NCBI RefSeq assembly: GCF_003060825.1
Contig: NZ_CP028922.1
Location: forward strand, 4,495,001-4,559,000
Length of the DNA stretch: 64,000 bases
Direction of reading: 5' to 3'
From: Paenibacillus sp. CAA11
GTDB lineage: Bacteria > Bacillota > Bacilli > Paenibacillales > Paenibacillaceae
Below the pieces are notes generated by a model. That model ran no database searches. It had not been told where the DNA came from and worked only from the letters and a program-made list of their open reading frames with translations. Position 1 is the stretch's first letter. Each line of letters opens with the position of its first letter. Made by a program: the position numbers and the translations under genes. Positions 18,170 to 26,478 of this stretch are shown one piece after another.

Positions 18170-19093
18170 ATGATGGATTCGGAATTCCTGCGGGCATGGG
18201 CTGAATTTAACCGTATCAAATGGAACTGCCGGGTATTGTCCGCCCGGTTCGAAGCCTCTTCCTCCGATGCGTATGCAGAAAGCATGTTCTTCTTAAACGA
18301 TCAAGGCAAGCTGTATTTGCCGCCGCTCAACCCCTATCATCCTACCCTATTTAAGCCGACTCCAACCTCTAGAAATTACCGGATCGAACGGCAGTGGCAT
18401 GAGGCTGCGGATGCGCTGTGCAGCGAGCTGCTTAAGGTCGGCGGCTATGCCAGCTTCTGTCTGCCGCCTGAATTTACAGATATTCGCCCTTTCCTCTGGA
18501 GGGGCTTTAAAGTGGATGTGAAGTATACGTATTACATAGATCTCCCCTGCACACCTGAAATGATCAGCCAGTCGGCACGCGGCAGGCTCAAAAAAGCCGT
18601 AAAAGCCGGCTACCGCGCAGCCCGAACCTACAATATGCAGGAGGTGCATGCCTGTCTTGCCGGAACCGAGCAGCGCAAGGGCTTCAGTCATCAGCTTCAG
18701 ACAGCGGACTTGGAGCTGGCCCGAAGCCTGCTTGGCGACGACACGTTCCGCTGCTATGCTTGTTATTCGCCCGAAGGCGAGGCTGTCAGTGCCAATATCT
18801 CGATCCTGCTCGGAGGATCCCGCGCGCTCGGCTGGATCGCCTCCAGCAAGAGCGAGCATCTATCCAGCGGGGCTGCCCAGCTCCTTCAGTATGCTGAGCT
18901 GGAGGACTTGCACCTGAGCGGCATCACCTCCTTTGACTTTGGCGGTGCGAACCTGGCTTCCGTCTCGGAAGCCAAAGCTCAGTGGGGCGGCAGGCTGGTG
19001 CCCTATTATGTCATTAAGAACCCGGGGCTCAAGGAGGTGCTCCGCTCCGGGTGGGACTGGCTGCAGTTCAACAGCGGAAAGGGACAGAAGTGA
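18170..19093 (+). CDS. FemAB/CelD-like GNAT-fold acyltransferase
   Basis: 307 residues resembling the acetyltransferase_6 (BioF2/CelD/FemAB-like) group: SQSARGRLKKAVKAGYRA in the middle, ARSLLGDDTFRCYACYSPEG and SANISILLGGSRALGWIASS in the second GNAT half, and FDFGGANLASVSEAKAQWGG near the end, the usual closing motif (glycine-rich FDFGG plus K-x-x-GG). These enzymes transfer acyl or aminoacyl groups to envelope glycans or lipid II. It runs divergently from the beta-helix gene beside the EPS operon, so modification of that polymer is a reasonable guess. GGAG lies 16 bases before the ATG, longer than ideal; two ATG codons stand in tandem. Confidence 0.7.
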   Translation: MMDSEFLRAWAEFNRIKWNCRVLSARFEASSSDAYAESMFFLNDQGKLYLPPLNPYHPTLFKPTPTSRNYRIERQWHEAADALCSELLKVGGYASFCLPPEFTDIRPFLWRGFKVDVKYTYYIDLPCTPEMISQSARGRLKKAVKAGYRAARTYNMQEVHACLAGTEQRKGFSHQLQTADLELARSLLGDDTFRCYACYSPEGEAVSANISILLGGSRALGWIASSKSEHLSSGAAQLLQYAELEDLHLSGITSFDFGGANLASVSEAKAQWGGRLVPYYVIKNPGLKEVLRSGWDWLQFNSGKGQK

Positions 19094-19124
19094 AAGCTTT
19101 CTATAGCGGATGAAGCTTAAAAAG

Positions 19125-19177
19125 AAAGGGCCGGCCTAATCGATCAATTGCAAATGATCAAAGGCCAGCCCTTTTTT
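19125..19177. terminator. bidirectional rho-independent terminator
   Basis: Arms 19125-19137 (AAAGGGCCGGCCT) and 19162-19174 pair at 12 of 13 positions and are followed by a T run on the plus strand and preceded by A residues, so the hairpin can serve the convergent nitroreductase gene too. Confidence 0.88.
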
Positions 19178-19189
19178 GCTTTTTGTTGT

Positions 19190-19861
19190 TTATAGAATCC
19201 ACTTCACTACATCTTCTGTGGCTCTTCTTGTCTTAGGACGAGGCTCCTTGGCCCGATGTCCAAAGGCAACCATCACGCTAACGCCATAGTGCCCATCTTC
19301 GAGCAGACCTTCGCTTTCCAGCAGCTGGTTCAACTTGTCCTGATCGAATCCTTCTATTGGACAGGAGTCAATTCCGATCTGAGCCGCAGCAGTCATCATA
19401 TTCGCCAGCACGATGTACGTTTGCTTGGAAGCCCAATCGAAGAGACTGCGCTCGCTCTCCAGCAGATGGAAGTCTGATTCCATAAAGGTCTTGTAACGCT
19501 CTTGGGTGATCTTCGCTACCAGCTCCTCCGGCATCTGTTTGACCTTGGTCATCTGATGATACAAATACTCGGAATCATAGCGTACATCCTTCCGGGCCAA
19601 GATGATCACAAAGTGGCTGGCTGTCGGCAGCTGCCCTTGCGCTCCCCAGGACACTTCCCGAATCTTCTCCCTGAGCTGCGGATTCTGAACGACGAGGAAC
19701 TTCCATGGCTCAAGACCAATCGAGCTTGGTGAGAGACGTCCTGTCTCTAAAATGAAGTTGAAATCCTCGTCAGAGATTTTACGCTCCGGATCAAAAGACT
19801 TGGTAGCATGTCTAAAGCGAAAAGCCTCCAGAATTTCTTCTTTTTTATCTGAATGACTCAT
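19190..19861 (-). CDS. NAD(P)H-dependent nitroreductase family oxidoreductase
   Basis: 223 residues: FRHATKSFDPERKISDEDFN, GRLSPSSIGLEPWKFLVVQN (FMN-binding region) and the late CPIEGFDQDKL and MVAFGHRAKEPRPKTRR are typical of the NfsB/YfkO-like flavin enzymes that reduce nitroaromatics and quinones. Length is normal. The ATG follows AAGGAG. It stands alone between a bidirectional terminator and the response-regulator operon. Confidence 0.9.
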   Translation of the reverse strand: MSHSDKKEEILEAFRFRHATKSFDPERKISDEDFNFILETGRLSPSSIGLEPWKFLVVQNPQLREKIREVSWGAQGQLPTASHFVIILARKDVRYDSEYLYHQMTKVKQMPEELVAKITQERYKTFMESDFHLLESERSLFDWASKQTYIVLANMMTAAAQIGIDSCPIEGFDQDKLNQLLESEGLLEDGHYGVSVMVAFGHRAKEPRPKTRRATEDVVKWIL

Positions 19862-19989
19862 GGCACTCTCTCCTTTATACAGCTTGGTTAAAGAGACCTC
19901 CTAAGGTCATCTCCCTATCAAGGATACTCTTTTTGCGGGATGTAATTCAAGCAGCGGCAAGCTTCCCTTTAGTCCCCAGCCCAAAGCCT

Positions 19990-21135
19990 TCAGTTCACCA
20001 TATACCGAAGATAGCACTCCCTTATATACGGGCCTGGCTCAACCCCCAGTTCCTCACGGATCAGGCGGGTATAGCTGTCATAATAATGCTCCATCCCTGC
20101 AAAATCTTTGAGCCCGGCTAGAGTCTCCAGCATAAGCTGGCATATTTCCTCCGAATAAGGCTCTCTCTCGCCCAGCTCCTTCAGCCTGTCCAGAATCGCC
20201 CGGTAATCCGGCAGCTCCTGGCGAAGCTCATACTGCGACAGCCGCAGGATCAGGCTAAAGTAACGCCCATAGAGCCTCCGCTGGGCTGCTTGCGCCCAAG
20301 CATAGTCCTGCTCCTCATAATAGTCTCCACGGTATAGAGCAGCGACCTGCTTAGCTCCCCCATAATTGTCTTGATTCAGTCTAGCCCTCAAATTCGTCTG
20401 CGTCTCAAAACACTCCGCATCGGTCTTAATGCCTGGACGCAGCAGCCGGTACCGGTCCAGACTATATTCGAGGGCCATGGCTGGACCCGCATCTTTCAGC
20501 ATCTTCCGAATCTGATACACCGAAGTATGCAGATGCGTTAACGCCTTGTCCACGGTGAGCCGGGGCCAAAGCTCCTCCAGCAGCACCTCCTTGTGCACCC
20601 AAGCTTCTTGATGGTGCAGCAGGTAAGCAAACAGTTCCCGGGACTTCAGCGTTCTCCACTTCAAAGTGCGTATTGGAGCCGCAGCGGTTCCAGTTCCCAC
20701 CTCGACCTCAAGCCGCTTGAAGCATCTGATCCGGGGAGGGTCAGTCTGTTGTTCCTTCGAGGGCTGCGGCCTACTCTTCCGAGAGGCAAGCATCCGATCA
20801 ATGGATTTGCCCAGCCGTGCCGGACTGATCGGCTTCAGCAAATAATCCAGCGCCTCCAGTTCAAAGGCTTCTACCGCATACTCTGCATAAGCCGTAGCAA
20901 AGACAATCTCAATCCCTTTATTCTTCTGCTGAATATACTCAGCCGCTTCCAGACCGTTCATTTCAGGCATGCCAATGTCTAAGAATACCACGTCAGCCTG
21001 TTCAAGCTCCGAAGCTGCCAAGGCGGCGCCAGCAGAAGTATAACGTGCCAAACAATCTATACGTCCGTCGGCCTTCAGCAGCCTTTCCAGATGAAGCAGG
21101 GCCGGATTCTCATCGTCTATCAATACTGCCTTCAT
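19990..21135 (-). CDS. response regulator with receiver, winged-helix and BTAD domains
   Basis: 381 residues. Receiver domain at 1-120 (acidic pocket IDDE, phospho-acceptor Asp in VFLDIGMPEMNG, Lys in LLKPI); a trans_reg_C-type winged helix (LKSRELFAYLLHHQEAWVHK, then LHTSVYQIRKML); and a C-terminal bacterial transcriptional activation domain of TPR-like helices as in SARP regulators. It should bind DNA when phosphorylated, presumably by the hybrid kinase encoded two genes upstream. The genes are 15 bases apart, so they form one operon. The start follows GGGGAGATGAAGGA. Confidence 0.9.
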   Translation of the reverse strand: MKAVLIDDENPALLHLERLLKADGRIDCLARYTSAGAALAASELEQADVVFLDIGMPEMNGLEAAEYIQQKNKGIEIVFATAYAEYAVEAFELEALDYLLKPISPARLGKSIDRMLASRKSRPQPSKEQQTDPPRIRCFKRLEVEVGTGTAAAPIRTLKWRTLKSRELFAYLLHHQEAWVHKEVLLEELWPRLTVDKALTHLHTSVYQIRKMLKDAGPAMALEYSLDRYRLLRPGIKTDAECFETQTNLRARLNQDNYGGAKQVAALYRGDYYEEQDYAWAQAAQRRLYGRYFSLILRLSQYELRQELPDYRAILDRLKELGEREPYSEEICQLMLETLAGLKDFAGMEHYYDSYTRLIREELGVEPGPYIRECYLRYMVN

Positions 21136-21150
21136 TCCTTCATCTCCCCG

Positions 21151-21546
21151 TCATTCTGTGCAAAATGGATGTCCGCCCTTTCCTGGGGCTCTTCCGGAGA
21201 GACGGGACAACACCCGGTCCAGCCTCTTGCGGGTCGGCGGCTTCAGAATATAGTCAAAAGCCTTCTGTTCAAAAGCGGATAATGCGTGTACCCGCTGTGA
21301 CGTTATATAAACAACTTTTAGGTTATTGGCAATTTGCAAAGCTCGTTCTGCAGCCTCAACCCCGAGTGAACCCGGCAGCTGCGTATCTACAAAGAGCACT
21401 TGGGGCTGAAGGCGTCCGATCTGCTCCAGTGCCGCAGCCGCCTGAGAGGACGAGCCGACCACCTTAACCCGGCCGGACTGCTCAAGCAGCTGCTTCAGCT
21501 CCTCTCTAGCCAATCGGTCCGCATCAAGCAAATAAGCATGTATCAA
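21151..21546 (-). CDS. stand-alone receiver domain protein
   Basis: About 131 residues from a TTG at 21546 with GAGGG eight bases upstream; a longer frame reaches 21624 but adds a non-conserved N terminus. The protein is only a receiver: acidic residues in LLDADRLA, phospho-acceptor Asp in VLFVDTQLPG, Thr/Ser in VYITSQ, and the conserved Lys in YILKPPTRKRL. There is no output domain, so it may act as a phosphotransfer or sink protein between the sensor and the BTAD regulator. It lies 15 bases before the BTAD gene. Confidence 0.75.
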   Translation of the reverse strand: MIHAYLLDADRLAREELKQLLEQSGRVKVVGSSSQAAAALEQIGRLQPQVLFVDTQLPGSLGVEAAERALQIANNLKVVYITSQRVHALSAFEQKAFDYILKPPTRKRLDRVLSRLSGRAPGKGGHPFCTE

Positions 21547-21699
21547 CCTTGTTCCCTCATTTCTGGGCGGAACACCAGCCCTGCCGCCTGTCGGCGATAG
21601 AGATAGTCCGCTCTTGCAGTACAACCTGCGGTAGATTGAACCGCAAGTTTACGCCCAGTATAAGTGCTCTTCCTGAACCAATTCTGAACAGGCTGACTG

Positions 21700-24600
21700 C
21701 TAGATCGACTTTGGAATGTCAAAGCTGACCTCGGTTCCATGACCAGGGTGGCTTGTGATCTCAAGCCCCTTGCCGTACAGCGACATCAGCCTGCGGTGAA
21801 TGTTAAGCAGGCCTACTCCGCCTAGGCCGCGGCCAGAAAGCACCCGCTGCACCTGTTCCTGCGTCATGCCCACACCGTTATCGCTTACCCGCACTTCTAT
21901 AGATGCTGCTTTCTCGCGAATAGCTACTTTTACTTTGCCGCCCTCAGCCCGCTGCATAATGCCGTGGCGAATCGCATTTTCTACGATAGGCTGAATGGAG
22001 AGCGGGGGCAGCCAGTTGCGGATGCTCTCATCAGTCTCGAACTCCACATCAACCCGCTCCTCAAATCTCGCTTTCTCCAGCACGACATAGGAATGGACCA
22101 GCTCCAGCTCCTTCTGGAGCGGCACCATCTGGTCCCTATTCTGAAAGTCAAAGCTGCCGCGCAAATATTGGCTGAGCTCTATCAGCAGGTCTGTTGCCAG
22201 ATCCGGATTAACCGGACAGGTAGCGATAATGACATTCAGCGCATTATACAAAAAGTGAGGCTTGATCTGCGCCTGCAAAAAAGCCATTTCAGTACGAATC
22301 TCCGCCTGTACCGAGCGCCTCATCTCAATCAGCGTCCGCACCCTAGCCCGCAGCTCGCTGGCTGCTACAGGCTTGCTGAGGAAGTCGTTGATGCCTGCCC
22401 GGAAGGCATTCTCTATGTCCTCTGGCAGGTTCCGTGCCGTGAGCATCAGCACCGGAAGCTCGGACAGCGTATAACGCTCACGGAGCTTGCGGCACAGCTC
22501 AATCCCGGACATGCCAGGCATCATCCAGTCCGCAATTACAAGGCTGAACTGCAGCTGAAGCGCCAGCTCGTCCAGTGCCTCCTGTCCGCCAGGAACGGCC
22601 ACTATAGAATAGCCTTCTGTCGATAGCAGATTGATCAGCACCTGCCGGTTGATCGGATCGTCATCTACGACCAGAATAGCGTCCCTGCCACTGTCAGACT
22701 GTTCTCCGGCACTGACCTCCCGCGCCGCTGTCCAGGCGCTTCCTGTCTCGGAATTCTGACTTCTGGTTCCATGAACCACCTGTCTGGCCTGTGCAGGAAT
22801 CTGCTCAAGCTGTGCAGCAGGCAGTGTAAAGTGGAGAACGGCTCCATGAACGGAGGCTTCGATCCACAGATTTCCTCCGCTAAGCTCAATCAGCTGTTTG
22901 GCCGTAACTAGGCCGAGCCAGCCGCTGCTGTCCAGACGGGAATCGAAGCCACCTGCTTCCACTAGGTTACGAAGCAGTTCACTCAGCTGATCAGCCGCCC
23001 CAGGCCCACTGCTGTCTGCAATCGACACCGTTACTACAGATTTACCCGGCTTCGCCCAGATCCTCACTTCTCCTTCCGCCGTCTCCTTGACGGCATGAGC
23101 TAGAAGATTGTAGATGATTTGCCGCAGCCTGTCCTCATCGGCTTCCACATAGAGCAGCTCTTCGGGCCACTGCTGGATCAGCTGGATATTCTTACGTCCG
23201 ATCAGGTAGAGGATCAGTTCCACGACCGAACGGGCCGCCCCGGCCAGCTCTACGGTCTGGCGGCGCAGCACAACCTCGCCGCTCTTCAGCTTCGCGAAAT
23301 CGAGAATATCATTAACCAAGAGCGTAAGACGCTGGCCTGTAGACATAATCATAGACAGATTGGAGGCCTGCTTCGGGCTAAGCTCCCCGGCGGCCCCGTC
23401 CAGCATAGACTGTGCGATGTTGATCATGCCGTGCAGCGGCGTGCGCAGCTCATGGGAGGTATTCGCCATAAATTCATCCTTCAGGCCATCCAGTGTCAGG
23501 AGCCTCTTCGACAAACTCTCCACTTCGTGAAAGGACCGGGCGAACCTGCGGGCAAGCATCAGCGCCTGGGCTGCCACGAAGAAGATCATCTCATAGAGAG
23601 CCAGGAACTGAATATCCAGAATCCCAAACACGGACATCAGATTCAGAAAGATGACCATAATGACGCTGATGGCACTAATCAGCATGAAGTCTACATCTTC
23701 TGGCCACTTAACGATCCATTTTCCCATAATAAAGACAATGTAACCTATAATAGCAAACGCACTAAACATCATCACCGGCTCCAGCCGGGAGAACTCTGCG
23801 GGGGACAGCAATGTTCCCATCAGAAGCTGAAGCAAGGTCAAGACAGCGGCAAGCTTAGCCGCCCATTTGTGCATCACGCCCGGAACAAGCGCATCAATGT
23901 ATCTCATTAAGTAGAAGTACACCAGGGCCGATGAGATCAGCTGAACCCGCATCACCAGTTCGTAAGGAAGACCTGGGAGAAGGCTTCCGATCATCTTCTC
24001 GCCGTGAGTCAGCACAAAAACCGCTGCACAAAAACAGAACATCCCCAAGTACAGCAGGGCTCGCTCCTGCCTGCGCAGCCGGAAGAGGAACAGAAAGAAA
24101 ACTGCCGGAATTAGGAACCCGGCAAGCGTTCCTATATCGCGCATCCAGGCCAGCTCCTGGCTCTTTCGGATCGAGTCTTCATTGCCGAATTGAATGGAAT
24201 TAACAATTCCTCCAGAGGAATAGCTGTAATTGGATACTTGTACTATAAGCTCAACCTCAGGTCCAGAGATCCCCGTTACGCCCGCAAAGGGGATGTTACC
24301 AGACACCGTATCCTTAGGGGTTACTCCCGGTCTCCCGCTTGCTCCAAGCTCGCTCCCCCCTAGAAAGGCTCGGCTTGCCATACGAATATTGGTCACCCGA
24401 ATACCATAATCGTCAGAAGTCCGAGCCCCTAAGCGAATATGAAGCCGATAAGTCGCATAGCCGTGAGCCTCTTGTGACATCAGTTCGTTCCATTTGCCCG
24501 GGACATGAATCCGCTCGGGCTTAGGGAGCAAGCCATCAGCACCAACGAAATCCATCGGGGTGAGCAGCTGATTCGGATATATCTCCCATTCCCCATCCAA

Positions 24601-24771
24601 AGGCACCGTTCCCTCCCGGTCAAAGTCCCAGCCCCTCAGGTCAATAATTCCGTTTTGGGCCTTCGGATGCTCTTCCTTCAAAATATAAAAAACCCCATAT
24701 AAGGGCAGCACAATAACAACAAAGAAGCTTATCAACAATATGATCCAGCGCTTAACCACAACAGGGTCCAT
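21700..24771 (-). CDS. hybrid sensor kinase with two kinase modules (HisKA hybrid plus LytS-type)
   Basis: 1023 residues. One N-terminal membrane segment (8-30), an extracellular galactose-binding-like domain (about 40-200), seven membrane segments (about 210-410; 7TMR-DISM-like), then HisKA with the phospho-His in NTSHELRTPLHG (about residue 440), a first ATPase domain, a receiver (VVDDDPINR; Asp in IADWMMPG near 749) and a second, LytS/YehU-type kinase with QIKPHFLYNALN (near 838) plus an ATPase domain with NAIRHG, DNGVGM and GGVGLLN. The first ATPase domain is degenerate: the metal-binding Asn of its N box reads NLLAHAVKET and the G box reads GWLGLVTA. It heads the three-gene phosphorelay operon. 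Confidence 0.9.
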   Translation of the reverse strand: MDPVVVKRWIILLISFFVVIVLPLYGVFYILKEEHPKAQNGIIDLRGWDFDREGTVPLDGEWEIYPNQLLTPMDFVGADGLLPKPERIHVPGKWNELMSQEAHGYATYRLHIRLGARTSDDYGIRVTNIRMASRAFLGGSELGASGRPGVTPKDTVSGNIPFAGVTGISGPEVELIVQVSNYSYSSGGIVNSIQFGNEDSIRKSQELAWMRDIGTLAGFLIPAVFFLFLFRLRRQERALLYLGMFCFCAAVFVLTHGEKMIGSLLPGLPYELVMRVQLISSALVYFYLMRYIDALVPGVMHKWAAKLAAVLTLLQLLMGTLLSPAEFSRLEPVMMFSAFAIIGYIVFIMGKWIVKWPEDVDFMLISAISVIMVIFLNLMSVFGILDIQFLALYEMIFFVAAQALMLARRFARSFHEVESLSKRLLTLDGLKDEFMANTSHELRTPLHGMINIAQSMLDGAAGELSPKQASNLSMIMSTGQRLTLLVNDILDFAKLKSGEVVLRRQTVELAGAARSVVELILYLIGRKNIQLIQQWPEELLYVEADEDRLRQIIYNLLAHAVKETAEGEVRIWAKPGKSVVTVSIADSSGPGAADQLSELLRNLVEAGGFDSRLDSSGWLGLVTAKQLIELSGGNLWIEASVHGAVLHFTLPAAQLEQIPAQARQVVHGTRSQNSETGSAWTAAREVSAGEQSDSGRDAILVVDDDPINRQVLINLLSTEGYSIVAVPGGQEALDELALQLQFSLVIADWMMPGMSGIELCRKLRERYTLSELPVLMLTARNLPEDIENAFRAGINDFLSKPVAASELRARVRTLIEMRRSVQAEIRTEMAFLQAQIKPHFLYNALNVIIATCPVNPDLATDLLIELSQYLRGSFDFQNRDQMVPLQKELELVHSYVVLEKARFEERVDVEFETDESIRNWLPPLSIQPIVENAIRHGIMQRAEGGKVKVAIREKAASIEVRVSDNGVGMTQEQVQRVLSGRGLGGVGLLNIHRRLMSLYGKGLEITSHPGHGTEVSFDIPKSI

Positions 24772-24929
24772 CCTTTTACCGTATATTCCAGGTTATCCTG
24801 TTCTTATTATGTCGGCTGGCTCAAGGCTTTCTGTTACAGAGGATAGCGAATACTCGAAAAAAAAGACAGGCGATCCGCCGGGAGGATTCCCTTTAGCGAC
24901 CACCTGCTCAACAATCTACTGTACTCTTC

Positions 24930-25292
24930 TTAAATATGGATATCAATAGAGCCTGCTGCTGCAGCCATATTCACCCCAAGCTGAGACTTCACAAGGCTAG
25001 TCTGTGAACTTGCTTCAGCCTCCTGCCCACTGCCGCCATCCGCAGCCGCTTGCTTGCTCCGGGCAATCTGCAGCTCGATCTGCTGAATTTGCTGCTGAAG
25101 CTGCTGCACCTTCTGCGCTTTGGTCTTCTCATCCTCCTGGCTGGCCGTCTCTTTGGCCAGCTCCGCCTCAAGCTTGGCCTTCTGCCGCTCCAGCTCAGCC
25201 GAGCTTGTGGTGCTGGAAAGGCCTGCACGCTTCGTGGCGGATGATGAATAACTGGCGCTGGAACTGCTGCCAGCAATGGACGAAATGTTCAT
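24930..25292 (-). CDS. FlxA-like coiled-coil protein
   Basis: About 120 residues starting at MNISSIAGSSSSAS, with GAAGGGA nine bases upstream; the longer frame from 25331 adds residues without a ribosome binding site. A Ser/Ala-rich N terminus precedes a charged coiled coil (residues 30-80) with KAQKVQQLQQQIQQIELQIA, the core of FlxA-like proteins. Family members are small cytosolic proteins of unknown function, often under the flagellar sigma factor. It is monocistronic. Confidence 0.7.
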   Translation of the reverse strand: MNISSIAGSSSSASYSSSATKRAGLSSTTSSAELERQKAKLEAELAKETASQEDEKTKAQKVQQLQQQIQQIELQIARSKQAAADGGSGQEAEASSQTSLVKSQLGVNMAAAAGSIDIHI

Positions 25293-25403
25293 AACGATCT
25301 TCCCTTCAGGATTATGTAACTTAGGATACACCTATCCTACAACGCCAACCTGAAAGTACACTGAGCGCCACCTGAAAATTTCGCTAATCCCTAAAAGCTC
25401 CCT

Positions 25404-26036
25404 TTAGCCTCGCTTATTCAGAACATCCAACGTGGTCTGCACCATGATCCGCAGCCCCTTTAGGAGTATGCTTTGCGGCAGGCTCGGCACGGACGGGCTC
25501 TGGATGGCCATCTCCGAGGATGCCGGGAAGTGCACAAAACCGGCAAGCGTAGGCAGCTTCCGGGTACCGATATAGTCAAGAACACGGTACATCGTATTAT
25601 TGCAGATAAAAGTCCCGGCCGTATTGGACAGGGTGGCAGGAATGTCCTGCTCTATGAGCCTTGTTACCATGTCGCGAATCGGCAGTGTTGCGAACAGCCC
25701 GTCCGGCCCGCCTTCACGGATCGGCAGATCAACGGGTCTGCCGCCACTGTTGTCCGCATAAGAGCTCGCTGGGATGTCCTTCACATTAATGGCGATCCGC
25801 TCAGGAGTAATCGCGGTTCGGCCCTTGGCCAAACCGCAACAGATGACGGCATCCGGGCGAACCTCCTCCATGACCTGGATCAGCTTGTCCGCACATTCAT
25901 CAAAGGTTACGGGCAGCAGGACGGTATGAACCTCCCCTCCCGCAAAGGATTCCTCCGCAAGTGCGGCAACCAGCTGCTCCGTCGGATTAACCGGATCTCC
26001 GCCAAAGGGTTCAAAGCCAGAAACTAGTATCTTCAT
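25404..26036 (-). CDS. pcp: pyroglutamyl-peptidase I
   Basis: 210 residues, the normal length. It removes N-terminal pyroglutamate from peptides in the cytosol. Signature pieces are VSGFEPFGGDPVNPTE at the N terminus, the substrate/Glu region GLAKGRTAITPERIAINV, the catalytic Cys in SNTAGTFICNNTMY and the catalytic His in AGFVHFPAS. The ATG follows AAGGAG at a slightly long distance. Confidence 0.95.
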   Translation of the reverse strand: MKILVSGFEPFGGDPVNPTEQLVAALAEESFAGGEVHTVLLPVTFDECADKLIQVMEEVRPDAVICCGLAKGRTAITPERIAINVKDIPASSYADNSGGRPVDLPIREGGPDGLFATLPIRDMVTRLIEQDIPATLSNTAGTFICNNTMYRVLDYIGTRKLPTLAGFVHFPASSEMAIQSPSVPSLPQSILLKGLRIMVQTTLDVLNKRG

Positions 26037-26162
26037 AGATGATTCGTCACTCCTTCAATCGTATTCTGTCCCCCAAGTATACAACACTAGGCTAACGATC
26101 AAGCAGCATTAAGCCAATATTCAGTTAGGCCAGCTATTAATGGGGCATATGATCTGGCCTGA

Positions 26163-26408
26163 TGGCCTTCATCGAGTTCCGCGGGTCGGCGGCTCCTGTG
26201 GACGGCGCTGGGATTCAGCCTGACCATTTCCAGCGATTCGTTCAACATTTTTTATCATCAGACTGCGGGCAGAACTTCCTACAGTATCCCCCTATTCCTT
26301 ACATCCTTGCTGAATGTGCTGCTCTGTATCTATCTAATTGTGGTTTTGCGGGGCCTGAGCACACATAGAAAAGCACTTCAGGCAAGCGAAGCTCAACCCG
26401 AGGCTTAA
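26163..26408 (+). pseudogene. possible relic of a membrane protein gene (C-terminal part)
   Basis: An 81-codon frame without any usable start, directly after an in-frame TGA at 26160-26162, encodes two plausible membrane helices (RRLLWTALGFSLTI and PLFLTSLLNVLLCIYLIVVL), then a charged tail with a TAA at 26406. A different frame just upstream opens with ATG at 26140. This looks like the end of a decayed or frameshifted membrane protein gene. The rest of the 26041-26478 gap holds only the putative patA promoter. No function can be assigned. Confidence 0.35.
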
Positions 26409-26410
26409 GC

Positions 26411-26439
26411 TTTATGATCAAAGCGCAGTGGTGTACACT
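26411..26439 (+). promoter_or_regulatory. candidate sigma-A promoter of patA
   Basis: TTTATG (26411-26416), a 17-base spacer and TACACT (26434-26439) preceded by TG, about 40 bases before the patA start. The -35 box is poor but the spacing is ideal and the -10 is of the extended type. Confidence 0.4.
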
Positions 26440-26478
26440 GTTCTAAACAGAACCTAGATGAAGGCAGGTACAGACGCG

